From the NCBI GenBank assembly GCA_033220425.1, contig CM065653.1:4092001-4156000 (forward strand): 64,000 nucleotides of DNA, in the 5' to 3' direction. The stretch comes from Lepraria neglecta (taxonomy: Eukaryota > Ascomycota > Lecanoromycetes > Lecanorales > Stereocaulaceae). Below the pieces are notes generated by a model. It had not been told where the DNA came from, ran no database searches, and saw nothing but the letters and a program-made list of their open reading frames with translations. The first letter of the stretch is position 1, and each line of letters opens with the position of its first letter. The translations under genes and the position numbers were made by a program. Shown piece after piece: positions 63,487 to 64,000 of the stretch.

Positions 63487-64000
63487 TTCTTCTAATAATA
63501 GATTATCGCGACATTCGGAGCAATTCCGCACTTGTAGCCAATTAGAATATCTCTTTAGAGCTGTATTTCCTCTCTCAGCTAGCGCCTTCAACTACTAAAA
63601 GTTGAATCCGCTGCGCACTTCTTCGCAGTAATGCCCCGCGCTACATACGCCATATGATATCGAGATGATTTCATATGTTTTGGAGTTAATCATTAGCTTG
63701 CTTGCGCATCAAGAATTTTTAGAATCGGCCTATTTACGCAATAGTTATGAGCAAAAGAAGCGTTTTCGCCATGTTTTGCTTGCGCACCGTAACTTCTTCG
63801 CAGGACTTCCCCGCGCCACATACATCATATAATATCGAGATGATTTCACAAGTTTTGGAACCAAGCATGCGCTTTCCAACACCGTCAAAATTTTCAAAAT
63901 CAGTCTACTTACGCAATAGTTATAAGCAAAAGAAACGTTTTCACTATGTTTTACAGGCAGTACGAGCTCAGTAGCAAATACCAAGCATTAAGCTTGGCGC
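63487..64000. mobile_element. Second copy of the unclassified tandem-unit repeat
   Basis: Starts CTTTCTTCTAATAATAGATT like the copy at 48915, then continues with the same unit sequence in rearranged form: part of one unit is deleted around 63780. It runs off the right edge. ORFs here reflect the repeat, not a gene. Confidence 0.65.

Overview
The window reads as nuclear DNA of a filamentous ascomycete (Pezizomycotina; class not resolvable from sequence alone). It is an island of intact, intron-bearing genes of ordinary base composition (about 26.0-36.5 kb) set between two blocks of AT-rich repeats that look heavily damaged by repeat-induced point mutation (RIP). Outside the island, CpA/TpG dinucleotides are scarce, TAG stops replace Trp/Gln codons, and retroelement domains survive only as stop-riddled relics.

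Left block (1-25.6 kb). Two tail-end copies of a Ty3/Gypsy family (Gypsy-B, 452-bp LTR) lie next to each other, and one is split by a Gypsy-A element (3056-9803). A second Gypsy-A spans 10773-24848 with a perfect 5-bp target duplication. It carries a 604-bp palindromic hAT-like MITE, a 616-bp inverted-repeat element, a 774-bp TA-flanked MITE, a complete Gypsy-C (17149-23127) and a 180-bp solo LTR.

Gene island (26.65-35.92 kb). Five intact genes: a secreted FAD-linked (BBE-like) oxidase, a class-II O-methyltransferase, a CmcJ/AsaB/NvfI-type oxidoreductase, a DHA2 major-facilitator exporter and a secreted SMP-30/gluconolactonase-like beta-propeller protein. I resolved splice sites for the three intron-containing genes; each model keeps frame and gives a normal family length. 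Together they look like the tailoring and export part of a secondary-metabolite pathway, but no PKS, NRPS, terpene synthase, P450 or transcription factor is present. Promoters of the first four genes share short CCGAAT-type motifs, and the exporter promoter has an exact 70-bp tandem duplication of one such module.

Right block (36.5-64 kb). Gypsy-A elements are stacked inside each other (37307-57077 contains 38662-56309, which contains 40925-51857, which contains a small LTR element at 44381-47127). Matching target duplications support the three inner insertions. Then come the 5' half of Gypsy-B (57078-59622), a Gypsy-C inserted in it (59623-63486) and an unclassified repeat with about 249-bp tandem units. 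No tRNA, rRNA or CRISPR was seen.
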